Shown here piece after piece: positions 1 to 11,811 of a stretch of DNA of 64,000 nucleotides; within the stretch, counting starts at the first letter, position 1; every line of letters begins with the position of its first letter. A model generated the notes under the pieces. It did not search any database and had not been told where the DNA came from. It saw only the letters and a list, made by a program, of their open reading frames with translations. This DNA comes from Pogonophryne albipinna (Eukaryota; Chordata; Actinopteri; Perciformes; Artedidraconidae): the NCBI GenBank assembly GCA_028583405.1, contig CM053243.1, positions 32,701,420-32,765,419 on the forward strand. Direction: 5' to 3'. Made by a program: the position numbers and the translations under genes.

Positions 1-1892
1 CCGTTTATATCCTTTTATAGCAACCATACAGGCAACCATATTGTGTAAAGTAAAGCAAGAAAGTAATGATAGTGTTGAAACGCATTAATGATCTTAGTCA
101 CAGAATGTCATAGTGAGACTACAGCCACAAACAGTTTTTGGGGGCAAATATATTATCATTCCCCTGTAAATGTGTTTACATAATGCATTCTGATATTAGA
201 TTATGCTAACCTAACCTGGGACATGAAACACGTTTTGTAATTTGAGGTTCATTGTGTTATACTGCTTTATTTCTCAGGATCTTTACTAGCAAGCTTGATA
301 GCTGCGTAATTTGGTTCAGTTAGTTATGTACACCAGGAGGTGACCGAATATTTAACAACTTATCTTCAAGTAAGAACTAGTGTATGTGGTTCAACCTATT
401 TTAATAAGGAGATGCCAAAATCTTCACTTAATAAATACTTCAGTCATAATCAGGTTTAAACTTACACACAGCTTGTGTACTCCTGGTCTGCTCTGAGGAA
501 ACCTTACTCCAGCATTCCTGGAAGTGAAAGCAAAGAAACATCATGTTAATGATATGGTCTTTGTTGTCCTTTTTCAAAATAACCTTGTAAGTTGATTCGT
601 ACAACATTGCGGATGGTTTCTTTAGAAAGTTATCTTCTTAGAGTTCAACTGCTTAAAACCCAACATTTTATTTTCAGACACCAACCAAATATCCGACCAT
701 AACTGCAAAAAAATTACTCAAGATGCCCTTACTAGATATTGACGAATATGTTAATCATCATCAGCAGAGGACATTTGTTTACTTGTCATAGAGATGTTTT
801 GGTTGAAAGCTCTGATAAAATTAGATGTCCAAATGTTTTACCAAAGACGGGCATTGTGCTAAATTAGATTTCTGGTTGCTTGGGAACACATAGTCTCGTT
901 CATTTTCGATAAACTCAACAAGATACACAGTACGACTGCTCTTTTATGTTTTCTAAATTTAAAAATAAACCTCCTCAGTTTCGCAGTTCATATAAAGCCC
1001 ACGTCCCTTATTACTTGGAATCCGTGTAAATAATAAGCAACACAACATTTATCACTTTGTATCCTTTACTTTGCTGTTTTTGTTGTCTTCACAACACTAT
1101 GAAACATCATCATTTGGCTGGTTGTGTAACGTCACCATAGAAACACATTTGAAAAAGCAACAATAGGATTGTCCAATCATGGATAGCCCTGAAAAACATG
1201 TTACAGTTACTGTGAGCAAATAAAAAGGTTTTAGCTTGGCAGTTGTTTATTCCAGCACTACCATAAAACATTAAGGATTTAATAAAACATGCTTTGTTGC
1301 CGCTCTTCTTTTTGAGCCAAATTAATATTTGAGCCTTGTCAGTTAAGCACCAGAAGTGGCAGTAGGTGTTCTGCACCACAGATCAGGATGTTAGTGGAAA
1401 ATCCTTCGATGCTTGCAAACACAAATGCATGCATGACAAATGATACGACATTAACAGACATTAGCAGCTCCGCTCCACAGACTGCGGCAAGCTATACAGT
1501 GACAGTGTTTTAAACACTATTGACAGCATCAGGAGAACAAGATGGACCAAGGTCCTTGAGGAATGAAGAAGCTCACACACACAAAGAGATACACAAAGAC
1601 ACACTTGAGCATTCATTGTTTCATGTCTGCTCCAGGGACTTGATCATCTGTTATCCCTATGGTGCTCTCTGTTTCCTGGATCAAGCAAGTTTGCCCACAC
1701 ACAGCCACCTTTCTGAACACTCCTCTGATGAGATTACTCACACTGGGATTCCGGCTGTGTTGTTTTGCCCATATGTTCTGATGTGATGCTCTTTAAATGG
1801 TGCCAATGAGAGAGGACAGAAGTCTCTGTGTGTTTCCGTGCAGATGAGGGTCTGACTGAGTAAATGAAATAGTGGATTTATTTGAAATGAAA
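1..1892. other. gene-free AT-rich sequence
   Basis: No coding exon, RNA gene or recognisable repeat was seen. The short open frames (up to 89 codons) have no domain-like composition and no credible splice context. Confidence 0.6.
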
Positions 1893-2213
1893 TGCTGGGT
1901 CATAGGGGCTTGGACTGTGAGCCGTAGGGTTGCCGGTTCAAGTCCCCGACCAGACCTAAATATGGAGTGTGGACTGCTACATGGAGAGGTCCCAGTTCAC
2001 CTCCTGGAGCCTGCCTTGGTGCCCCTGAGCAAGGCACCAGACATCCCCCTTCCCCCCCACTCCCCATTGCTCCCCGGGTGCTGTGCAATAGCTGCCCACT
2101 GCTCCTGGTACTAGGATGGGATAAATGCAGAGGCCAAATTTCACTGTGTGCTGTGTGCTCTGCATGTGTGACCAGTGACCATTAAAGAGGGTTTCATCCC
2201 TCTGATAAAAAAA
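1893..2213 (+). repeat. tRNA-derived SINE, near full length
   Basis: The head carries a Pol III B-box match (GGTTCAAGTCC, 1935-1945), preceded by a weaker tRNA-like arm. The middle has the block 'cctgagcaaggcacc' that is common in teleost SINEs. The body ends near 'gggtttcatccctctgataaaa' with an A-rich tail, followed by a short (TA)n run at about 2217-2236. A related 3' body lies near the end of the window (63800-63960), sharing 'cagttcacctcctgga', 'gagcaaggc', 'agctgccca' and the 'ttcagtgtgt'-like 3' block. The family name is not certain. The B box belongs to the SINE and is not a functional tRNA gene. Confidence 0.75.
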
Positions 2214-2236
2214 AAATGTATATATATATATATATA

Positions 2237-4100
2237 CTATATAGGAAGTTACACAACATTGACTGGAGCAAATGCAAAGTATTTATTGAGTGCATTGAGC
2301 GCACATTCAGGCAATTAAATATACTCTATCTCTACATAAATAAAACTCACTGCATCCTACTACACTTCCAAACCATTTGTTTAACAGACATAAAAAGTAA
2401 AAGCATGTCTGCTAATCAAAGATTCTCATAAGTAAAACACTTTCCAATTTTCCTGTGATTGGATAATCACACATGCACTGTGGTCTGAAGCACTTCAATT
2501 CTGTATAATGAGCAATGCCAACAGAGAAAGACTGAGAAGCCCGAGTTACATTTTAAACTTTTCTTGCTTTTCAGTCCTACCATTTGTTTTTTACAATCAG
2601 ACATAAAACATTCATTCAATATTTAAATAAGATTTGTTGATCAGGCTTTGTTTTGTGTTAGAGTTACAAGTACAGCTTTAAAATGTGACACGCTTTACTC
2701 AAAACCATTACCGCATCTGTAGAAACACTTCAGTGAAGTAAACCTATAAAACATTGCAGCTTCTTCAAATGTACCTGTAAATAAGAAGTAGTGGGATACT
2801 TTCATTAGGAATTGAGTATTCTGTTAAATGTGAATATGCTGCTTTCATAGATTATAATCTGGGAGTGGGAGTCATGTACTGTATGTACTGTATGATACTA
2901 TGTATAGTGTCACCGTTACCATGTTAACACAGTGGGGGTGGGCGTTCATGTATGTGTGTCATAATATGTTTTTACATATGAGTATTTATGTCAGTAAAAT
3001 GGATGAATGTACAGCAACCACCCACTGCTTCTTTCCACCTGGGGGGATTTTTCCTCCCTTCATGTCCACACAGAGCATATTTGTCTCTTCTTGGGCAGCG
3101 TTTGACTGACAAGCAGGGTAATCACCTTTCAGCTCGGGGGGATTAGCGGCAGAATGCAAATGGCAGATGTGACACATATGCATACATCATGTTTGCAGGT
3201 GCGGACATTTTTATGCGAGCTGTTCAGATGTGTGGAGAAGAAATCAGAAACACACATAAGGCTTTTGACACCCAATAAGGCTGAAATGTTTGACAAATTG
3301 ATGGTGATATTGATGAATAGATGGGGTTTTTATATTTGTAAATTAGCGTTCTGCGACAGGTTTGAAAGATTTCCTCAGACACGTTGGCAGTGTTTGTAAT
3401 AGGCTGACTAATGCTGCCATTTCTATGTAAATTAGTCAATTGAAAGAAAGTATGACATGATTAAGTCATGGATACCGGTTGTTTGCTTTTGTGTGATCAT
3501 TGGCCATCAGTAATTATATCATACAAAGTGGAATAATGAGAGCGCCAAGAGGTGAGTAATGGAAGTCAGTCTTCATCAGTTTTATCTTGATAACAGCTGG
3601 GGTATGTTAATCAGTCTGCAACCATTATTTAAAGACATAGTTATATATTGATGACTTAACCATTAACCTTTTTTTTGTTTTCCAGAATTTAATTTACCGT
3701 TAATTGACCTAGCTTGTACATACTGACTTCAGCCACAGACTTTATAAAATAAAAAACAAAAAATAAGCAAAGAGGGGGCTCTGTAACAGAGCTAGCAGCT
3801 AGCGACCTATAATAACACCCCTCTGTCACTCAAAGTAGTCGTGGGGACCCCCAATATCGCATAACTTAAGCCTACATATAATTCAAACAGGTGATTAATA
3901 TCACACTTCATCCCATTTACAGTTGACATGAATAGGAAAGTTAGTTAAAGAGACCAAACAATTGGCTGTAAACTTTATTTTCTGCTGTAAAGTTGAGGGA
4001 CTTAGCATTTGGGTTCGTGGTGATTAAGCTCTGCGGCAGTGAAGTCAATGCGGAAATTAACATAACCAGTTGATTAAGCTACTGCTACACTTTGCAGCCT
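2237..4100. other. gene-free sequence
   Basis: AT-rich unique-looking DNA with no supported gene. Around 2871-2900 there is a short tandem of a 'tgtactgta'-type word. The small open frames here look like chance. Confidence 0.6.
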
Positions 4101-4320
4101 CCTAGCTTAGCTTAGCATACAAACTGGAAATTGGATGGAAACAGCTAACCTGGCTCTGTACACAAGTCACACAAATTAATTCAGATTTGACCCTTTTGTG
4201 CTTTTTAACAAACAGGATACTGTATGTCATAGTGATTACTTAGTAGGCTATAAACATGCTAGTTTTTTTTTTTACCAAGGAGACTAGCTAGCTGTTTCCC
4301 CCTTTACTCCGCTACAGCCT
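4101..4320. repeat. fragment of a teleost interspersed repeat
   Basis: The words 'cctagcttagcttagcat' and 'ggaaacagctaacctggctc' resemble a repeat core widespread in fish genomes. An inverted partial echo ('agctagctgtttccccctt') occurs near 4287-4306, suggesting a decayed inverted-repeat element. No clear TIR pair or target duplication was found. The family assignment rests on memory of the motif only. Confidence 0.4.
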
Positions 4321-7300
4321 ATGTTATGCTTTGTTCATTATTCTCGCGTCCAGGAAGAGAGGCTTTAAAAAGGAGACTAAATGGAGTCTCTGAGATGGTT
4401 CCAAAGTACCAATTTGAAATTGGTACTTTAATTAAAAATAAAGGCCAGGGTATGTTTACAAGCAGAATATTGTTCAGTCAGGAGAGAAAGGCTACAGCTT
4501 CCTTTCGCAGTCGCGGCCGTGAAGAAGAGCCCTCACAAGCATGCTCACAAGCCTTCGTCTTTCCCACTTGCTGGCTGTTCGCTCCTCCTCTCTGGGGGCT
4601 GTGGTGACGTAGGGGGACTTCCCCCCTCGTTCTTCTGTGTCCGATATTTCGTTAAACAGAGGATTTCGACATTTTACATTCATTGCTTACTTCCACATGC
4701 CTTTTATCCTCCTTATCTCTTTCATAACTTTATATGTTTACATGTTAACGGCGTCAATAGCCACTTTAATGATACTAATGGACGGTAGTCCCGGATGTCG
4801 TCATGAAGGATTTTCAGAATAAAAGCTTGGTATTGAGAACTTCCGGTTTTTTCCAGAATAAAATAGCATTTAAACTGACGGTATGTTTAAGGTACATTAT
4901 GCTATCAAAACATTGATTTTAATTTCTAACACCTACCGCTAAGCGTGGTATCAATCCTCTCATATAAATTTAGACAAATGAGACACGATTAAAGAGGAGA
5001 AAACAAAAAGAACAAAGAGCGTGTGAGCATCCATTTAAGTATGTTTCTCTACTCAGGGGAAATGTTATGTGTGCAGAGCAGTGTACAGGGGGTAATAATA
5101 TATCAGAAGCGCTTATTGAGAAAGGGGTTCTTATTTGAAGTAATTAAATCCCCAGAGCACCCACAGTTAGAGAGGGGTTATATACCGATCCATCACATCC
5201 CTTTTGTTCCTGCTTTTTCTCCTTTTCGATGCAGTTTGCATTCCACACCTTTTTTGTGACTTTCCAGACTGCTCTCTCCTTGACATACTACATCTTGCAG
5301 TTTGATTGAGGCAGCAGTAGTTTGGTTACATATTATTTTTTGCCATTTTGGAGCTCCTTACAAAAAATCAACATGCTGATTACCAGACCTCTTGTAGCTC
5401 ATAAATGCTGCTACTTAGCACTAATCAGCACTAATACCTGTTGAGCTACCTTTTAAATCATGATTACATTTCTCCAAAAGTCAAAGCCCTGCGTACTGTT
5501 TTTTTTTGCCTCATGTGGACTTGTTTTGCTGTATGACTGTCACACATAATGCACATACAGTAGAGCTTGGTCTGTAAAACAAGGGGACAACTCTGCATGC
5601 AGCAAGTAAAATGTATGAATATTTCAAGCCTTCCTCGCTCTGTTTATTCCACCGCAGACACTGTTCAGTATGTGGTTGTAGTGTAATCACAAGTTGACAG
5701 GCCTACTTTAATTATACATGAAAATAATTATGCTCATGTAAGGTACTTTATTAAGGCTAGATTTGTGCATTGTTTCTCGACTCATTTAATGACATGAGGC
5801 GACACATACCTGCTGATAACAACCTTAAGCCCAATTTGTTTTCTTTCTGTGGAGGCCGTTTGTGCTTTAAAAATGGTGTGAATAATTAAAGCTCAATATC
5901 CTCAGTTCACCTTCCCCGATGATACTGTAGGTGATTTACCTTTAGGCTGTCTAAACCAGCACCAAATCAAAAAGTAAAAGATACATTGTCTTTTCTTATC
6001 CAGACTGGGAACACACTGAAAACTCTTCAACAGTCAGTGACACAAAAAAAAGAACAGATGATCATTTCGGTTTAACAATAAGGAATCATTCTCTTATGTG
6101 TTACTCCATCTATCAAAATGTGATGATATGGCTGAATGATTTGAAAACGATATCTCATTGCGATCATCTTGACTGATGACTGATTAAGATATAATTAACG
6201 ATATAGGAGGTGCTGATTACTTTGACATCATTATTCTCATTTTCTGAAAACACATTATCATGATAATGTGTAACTGTGTGTGACGGTATGTAACCAATCA
6301 AAGAGTTCCTCTTAAGTCTGAAGAATTCTATTTGTAGGCCATGGCATACTTGCAGCACTACAATACCAAATTCAGAATTATATTTTGACAAATAATTTTG
6401 CAAGGTATGTAATGTTGGTCGCTCTGAAACTTGCAACTGGAGAGTGACGGAAATGTCAATCTCAGTCTGTGGAAAAGGTCTAGTTATGTGCTTTACACAT
6501 TGAGGAGGCATTAAGCAAACTTACCATTTATTCCTTTTCACTTTCACATTTCTTTGAGAAAGCATTTTTCTGTGCAAATGGAGCATTCACTCCACAAAAC
6601 GTCTCTTGGGATTTTCTGAGATATTTTCATCTTGTTTCGGTCATACCTCCTTATGTATACCAGTTACATGTAAACCTGAAAGATGCCAGGGGGACTAAAG
6701 GTAGTGATACAAATATTTTTCTAATAAACATGTAGAATAAATATCATGAACGTTTTTTTTTATATTTCTCTGCTCCCTTAAGCACCATCTCTTCTAGTGT
6801 GCCAGCTCTGTAAAGACCCCACAAACGCCAGACACCATGCTGTAGTGCAAAAATACAGAGAGCCTCCCTGAGGGCAATAGGTTTAGACAATATTGTGTGT
6901 CCTCATTTTGCAAAGCTTGAATGTAACAGATTTTCATTTATATGTAAAAGTCTGGCTTTTGACAACCATATAGAATACCAAAAGCATTGTCCTATTTTCT
7001 ACTTAAAGCCAGCTTCAACACCAACAGCAGTTATATTTCTTGCCTTTATACAGAGATTGACAAAACACTAGTTTCTGTTTTCTTTTGTACCCAGTGAGGG
7101 CAGGTAAGCATAGAGACGTTCCTTTCTGCCGCCTACATCCAAACTGTTGCATATGCAGTATATCTGGGTAGCTCTGAGCATGTCGCACGGCATAATTACA
7201 TTTTACCGTGTCGTGTTGCACAGTCATCAATTGACTCATTCACAAACATGTATGGTGCAGAATAGGTTGGCTCATAAGCTTTGCACTGACTTGATTGTTT

Positions 7301-8430
7301 TGTGTCACCTCATGTAAAATCCCCTTGTTGAATTGACTTCTTAATTACATATGTTAGTTAAAAGCTTTAATTAATACTAAAGCCTATTGTACAAAGGTAT
7401 CAAGTCATCACATACCACACCCAGGTGTGACTCAGTCATTTTTCACTCTTGAGCTTTGTAGATTCATATTATTCATTCATGATGATTAATGTGTGAGTCT
7501 ATTTTTAATTATGTTTTTTATTCAAGTTTAATTTACAATGCAAGCCGTTACAGGATGTGTTTGTACGCATGACAGCTCTCCACACATTGTTACTCTGTGA
7601 TCAATAACAGTGCAGTCTCACTCTGAGGAGTGGTGTGGCTCCTGAGAGAAATGTCAAGTCTGTTGATCAGGCAATGGATAATATCTCCTCCTCTTTGACA
7701 TTTATTATCCTCAGTGGATAAAATAATGATTCATTAAGTTTACTCTAGTATAAAAATACTCTTATTTTATAAAGTAAAAGTAATACAATTGTTAATTAAA
7801 AGCTCTCATTATGCTGAAGGGCTCTTCTTATATTGCTTTATGTGTTATTTTCCGCATGATTAAAGCGTTGTTTTTGATGCAAGTAAACATATTTAAATGA
7901 AACATCTTATCTTAGATTTTGTATGTAACCTCTTAATTAGAAAAACAACTTTACCTGTTGTGAAGTGCAGTACAACTTTATTTTGGAAATGTTGTTGAGT
8001 AGAGGTAAAAAGTAGCTTAAAATAGGCATAGGCATAACATTCTTAAGTGATTGTTTTTTGTTACTTTCCTCGAATGATGGTGCGTAGTGGATACAATAAA
8101 TGTTGAATCCACTTTCAATCACCACATTTGACCAGGTAGGCTCCCAGAGCACCCCATTTATTGCATTTGTGTGGAATTCACCATTATAACCCAGGATCTC
8201 ACTAGCCTATTGCCTGCCTTTGATAGATTGTTGATTTCGTTTTTTGATGTCAATGAGACACATCTAATAATAAAATTAAATCTTATGTTTCACAATCACA
8301 ACCGCATGCTAAATGCATTGCATGCTTGTGCAGCAATTCCATTGCTATACCAACAGTACTCAGCACCACCGTTACTACCTTCAATATAGATTTGACTGAA
8401 GTCAAGAACGTGAGGCCATGCTTTCCCTCA
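4321..8430. other. gene-free sequence with two small palindromes
   Basis: No supported gene. A 27-bp palindrome with a single central base lies at 4403-4429 (arms 'aaagtaccaattt'), and a perfect 22-bp palindrome at 6250-6271 (half site 'acacattatca'). The remaining open frames, including a 115-codon minus frame at 6164-6511, show no recognisable domain and no exon-like context. Confidence 0.55.
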
Positions 8431-8891
8431 TACCCTTTCACACCAAGGCTTTTCCCGTTCTAGCTCCGTGCTAGAGCTTTTCTGGTTCAGAACCGGTTCT
8501 TCGGTTCAGCTCCCGCTCTGTTCACACCGCTCAGAGCCCGACTGGTGCTGCGTCTGTCAGGGTTGGGGAAAAATAGGACCCAAATGCAGATTGAGGAGGG
8601 AAGCAGGTTTCAAAATGAAACAAAAGGCGAGCTTTATTTACAAAAGTTGAAAAAACAAGAATCCATGAACAGGTACTGTAGCACGAGGTAGCATCCAAAC
8701 AAAAGGTGACTGTGACCAACATGAAGGGTGACATGAACGACAAATAATGAACCAACACCGAACACAGGAAGAGACAAGACTAAATACAGGGAGGGGTAAT
8801 CATGAGACGAGAAACAGCCGGGCAGGGGAGGAGAAACACAAGGACAAGAGGTGAACACAATCAGACAATCAGACACACCAGGGAAACTAAC

Positions 8892-9240
8892 TGTCACGAT
8901 CTGTCTTTATGGTGTTTTGTCTTGTCTAGATCTGCTTTTGGTTTTCTGTCTGCGTTTTGTCGTTTAAATCTGTCTGTGGTTCCCTGTCGTTAGTTTCCCT
9001 GGTGTGTCTAATTTACCCGGTTGTGTTCACCTGGTGTCCCTGTGTTTTCTCCTCCCTCCTCACCTGTGTCTTGTTTGTGTGTATTTAAGTTCTGGTTTTT
9101 CTTTGTCGTTTCGTCTTGTGTTTTGACTTGGTCTTCGGTGAGTGTTCTGTTTTGTCTTTGTTTGTATCACCTAGCCTTGAAATAAAGGAATTTTCACTTT
9201 AATCTGCATTTGGGTCCTGCCTGCTTCACACACCGTAACA
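8892..9240 (+). repeat. 5' LTR of the non-autonomous element
   Basis: 349 bp, TG...CA ends. It contains a TATA-like 'gtgtatttaag' and an 'aataaa' polyadenylation signal near the 3' end, in the order expected of U3-R-U5. Compared with the 3' LTR it lacks an 8-bp 'ctgtctgt' step and differs by T/G in 'gtcgtttcg' and by C/T near the end ('caccgtaaca'). Confidence 0.88.
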
Positions 9241-9257
9241 TTACGAACCGACCACAA

Positions 9258-9629
9258 ATGGACCCAGCAGATGATCCATGGGCGGTTGAATTACAGCATT
9301 TAACCTTCTATCTGGCTTGCTGCTTCGATTGGTGGAAGGGAGCGTCCAGTGTTCGGCAGAAGAGGGCCGCTCTGGTAGAGGCGCTCCGGTTGGCAGCAGA
9401 GAAACCATGTTTTGTTGAGTTCTTACCTGACTGGATTTTGGACTTCCTTTCAACATGTGATTCCTGGCATGCTAGCTCCCTGTCTCCCAAATCCCAACCT
9501 GGCACCACTTGGTGGGTTCCGCCTGAAGTCAACCCGTGCTTCTGCCCCAGTTCCTGCTCCTGTCCAGGAGTCGTATTCCGGAACTCGTCTGGCTTATGGA
9601 GGTCCACAGAGTATTCAGGCGGCGGCTAA
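9258..9629 (+). CDS. gag-like N-terminal frame of the LTR element (frame-disrupted)
   Basis: The start is the ATG 18 bases after the 5' LTR (MDPADDPWAVELQH). The protein is rich in Trp, Arg and Ala and includes WWKGASSVRQKRAALVEAL and FVEFLPDWILDFL, resembling the short structural ORFs that some fish gypsy-type elements carry. No zinc knuckle or protease is present. After roughly residue 65 the more protein-like reading moves to the next frame (9412-9849), where Pro/Ala-rich sequence continues directly into the tandem repeats, so a small frameshift is likely. That second frame is then closed by a TAG at 9847-9849. I infer a degenerate capsid-like protein; its function is not known. Confidence 0.5.
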   Translation: MDPADDPWAVELQHLTFYLACCFDWWKGASSVRQKRAALVEALRLAAEKPCFVEFLPDWILDFLSTCDSWHASSLSPKSQPGTTWWVPPEVNPCFCPSSCSCPGVVFRNSSGLWRSTEYSGGG

Positions 9630-9659
9630 AAGGAGTCGTCGCAAGGCCAGGCTAGCAGC

Positions 9660-9850
9660 CCGAGCCCCAGCAGCCATGGTTCTGCCCCCAGTTCTGGCCC
9701 CAGCAGCCATGGTTCCGGCTCCAGTACAGGCCCCAGCAGCCATGGTTCCATCCCCAGTTCTGGCCCCAGCAGCCATGGTTCCTGCCCCAGTTCTGGCCCC
9801 AGCAGCCATGGTTCCTGCCTCAGTCCTGGCCCCAGCAGCCATGGTTTAGA
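9660..9850 (+). repeat. 33-bp coding minisatellite
   Basis: About five to six copies of a 33-bp unit encode an 11-residue repeat of the type APAAMVPAPVL. The last copy is followed by an in-frame TAG. It lies inside the LTR element and continues its Pro/Ala-rich frame. Confidence 0.85.
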
Positions 9851-10145
9851 CTCCAGCCCCTCGTCTCCGGCCGACGCTAGCTCCCCGTGTCCTGTCGGCG
9901 TACCGGCCGACTCCAGCACCTCGTCTCCTGCTGGCTCTCCAGCCGACGCCAGCTCCCCGAGTCCTGTCAGCATACCGGCCGACTCCAGCACCTCGTCTCC
10001 TGCTGGCTCTCCAGCCGACGCCAGCTCCCCGAGTCCTGTCGGCATACCGGCCGACTCCAGCACCTCGTCTCCTGCTGGCTCTCCAGCCGACGCCAGCTCC
10101 CCGAGTCCTGTCAGCATACCGGCCGACTCCAGCCCCCCGTGTTCT
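9851..10145 (+). repeat. 72-bp coding minisatellite
   Basis: Nearly four copies of a 72-bp unit containing 'gccgactccagcacctcg' and 'gctggctctccagccgac'. In the frame of the preceding repeat it reads Ser/Pro/Ala-rich (PADSSTSSPAGSPADASS). Copies differ at few positions, for example 'gtcggc' against 'gtcagc'. Confidence 0.88.
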
Positions 10146-10159
10146 GTTGGCGAACCAAC

Positions 10160-11166
10160 TCTCTCAAGTGTCCTCTCCAGTTCCCTCTCAAGTCTCCTCT
10201 CGAGCTACCTCTCGAGTCCCCTCTCGAGTCCCCTCTCGAGTCCCCTTTCAAGACACCTCTCAATTCTCCTCTCAAGTCCCCTCTCGAGTCTCCTCTCGAG
10301 TCACCCCTCCAGTCCCCTCTCGGGTCCCCTTTCAAGACACTTCTCAAGTTCCCTCTCGAGTTCCCTCTTGAGTCCCCTCTCAAGTCACCCCTCCAGTTCT
10401 CTCTCGAGTCCCCTCTCGAGTCTCCTCTCCAGTTCCCTCTCAAGTCTCCTCTCGAGTTCCCTCTCGAGTCCCCTCTCAAGACACTTCTCAAGTTCCCTCT
10501 CGAGTTCCCTCTCGAGTCCCCTCTCAAGTCACCCCTCCAGTTCCCTCTCGAGTTCCCTCTCAGGTGTCCTCTCGAGTCATCTCTCGAGTCTCCTCTCGAG
10601 TTCTCTCTCAAGTTTCCTCTCAAGTCTCCTCTCAAGTTCCTACCCGAGTCTCCTCTCAAGTCTCCTCTCAAGTTCCTACCCGAGTCACCTCTCAAGTCTC
10701 CTCTCGAGTTCCCTCTCAAGTATCCTCTCGAGTTCCCTCTCGAGTCTCCTCTCAAGTATCCTCTCGAGTTCCCTCTCGAGTCCCCTCTCGAGTTCCCTTT
10801 CAAGTCATCTCTCAAATCTCCTCTCGAGTTACCTCTCGAGTCCCCTCTCGAGTCCCTGTTCAAGACACTTCTCAAGTTCCCTCTCGAGTCTCTTCTCAAG
10901 TTCCTTCTCGAGTCCCCTCTCAAGTCCCCTCTCGAGTCTCCTCTCAAGTTCCCTCTCGAGTCTCCTCTCGAGTTCCCTCTCGAATCCCCTCTCGAATCCC
11001 CTCTCCAGTCATCTCTCGAGTTCCCTCTCGAATCCCCTCTCCAGTCATCTCTCGAGTTCTTTCTCGAGTCCCCTCTCAAATCACCTCTCGAGTTACCTCT
11101 CAATTTTCCTCTCGAGTTCCCTCTCAAGCCCTCTCTCCAGTTCCCACTCAAGTCCCTACTCGAGTA
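10160..11166 (+). repeat. 12-bp minisatellite, about 80 copies
   Basis: A roughly 1-kb array of a 12-bp unit close to 'tctcgagtcccc', with many CTCGAG sites. Because the unit is a multiple of three and rarely makes a stop, all three plus frames and a minus frame stay open for long distances: PLES-type, SQVPSRVP-type and SSPLSS-type on plus, and RGDSRGN-type on minus (10111-11151). Variants (c/a/c in tcNag, 'ccc' against 'tcc') alternate irregularly, and longer words such as 'tttcaagacac' recur, suggesting repeated block duplication. Confidence 0.9.
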
Positions 11167-11710
11167 CCGTTGGAGGTTCCGCTGGGGGTCCTGCCAACCC
11201 TTTGTCCTGTCCCGTTGGAAGTCCCGCCGTCTACTCTCCTGCCGGGGGTCCTGCCAGCTCCTTGTCCTGTCTCGTTGGAGGCCCCGTCGACTACTCTCCT
11301 GCCGGGGGTCCTGCCAACCCTATGTCCTGTCCCGTTGGAGGTCCCGCCAGTCTACTTCTCTTGCCGCGGGTCCTGCCAAACATATGTTCTGTGCCGTTGG
11401 AGGCCCTGCCGACTACTCTCCTGCCGGGGGTCCTGCCAACCCTGTGTCCTGTCCCGTTGGAGGCCCCGCCAACTACTTTCCTGCCGGGGGTCCTGCCAAC
11501 CCTTTGTCCTGTCTCGTTGGAGGTCCCGCCGTCTACTCTCCTGCCGCGGGTCCTGCCAATCCTATGTCCTGTGCCGTTGGAGGCCCCGCCGACTACTCTC
11601 CTGCCGGGGGTCCTGCCAACCCTGTGTCCTGTGCCGTTGGAGGCCCCGCCGACTACTCTTCTACCGGGGGTCCTGCCAACCCCATGTCCTGTTTTGTTGG
11701 CCTAGTGATA
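11167..11710 (+). repeat. 60-bp coding minisatellite
   Basis: About nine copies of a 60-bp unit containing 'gttggaggccccgccgac' and 'tgccgggggtcctgccaac'. In one frame it encodes a 20-residue Gly/Pro/Ala/Cys unit (VGGPADYSPAGGPANP). The unit length keeps the reading frame. The array is followed by a short unique tail, the polypurine tract and the 3' LTR. Confidence 0.88.
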
Positions 11711-11811
11711 CGTCCCTCCTCCGGACCCCCTCCACCCACCCTGCTTGAGGTTTTGGACTTTTGTGTTCTTTTTTTGGGACGTCTGGGATCCGTCCCTTGA
11801 GGGGGGGGTAC

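Noticed and set aside
1893..1970. tRNA gene
   Set aside because: Only a B box and a weak arm are present; the sequence continues as a SINE body with an A-rich tail.
10111..11151. 346-codon minus-strand frame rich in RGDSRGN
   Set aside because: It is the antisense of the 12-bp minisatellite and has no independent support.
10160..11166. CRISPR-like array
   Set aside because: The units are contiguous 12-bp repeats without spacers, in a eukaryotic transposon.
9887..11800. 637-codon open frame as a host protein gene
   Set aside because: It is a reading of 72-, 12- and 60-bp tandem repeats inside an LTR retrotransposon; the 12-bp array is open in several frames and nothing resembles a host domain.
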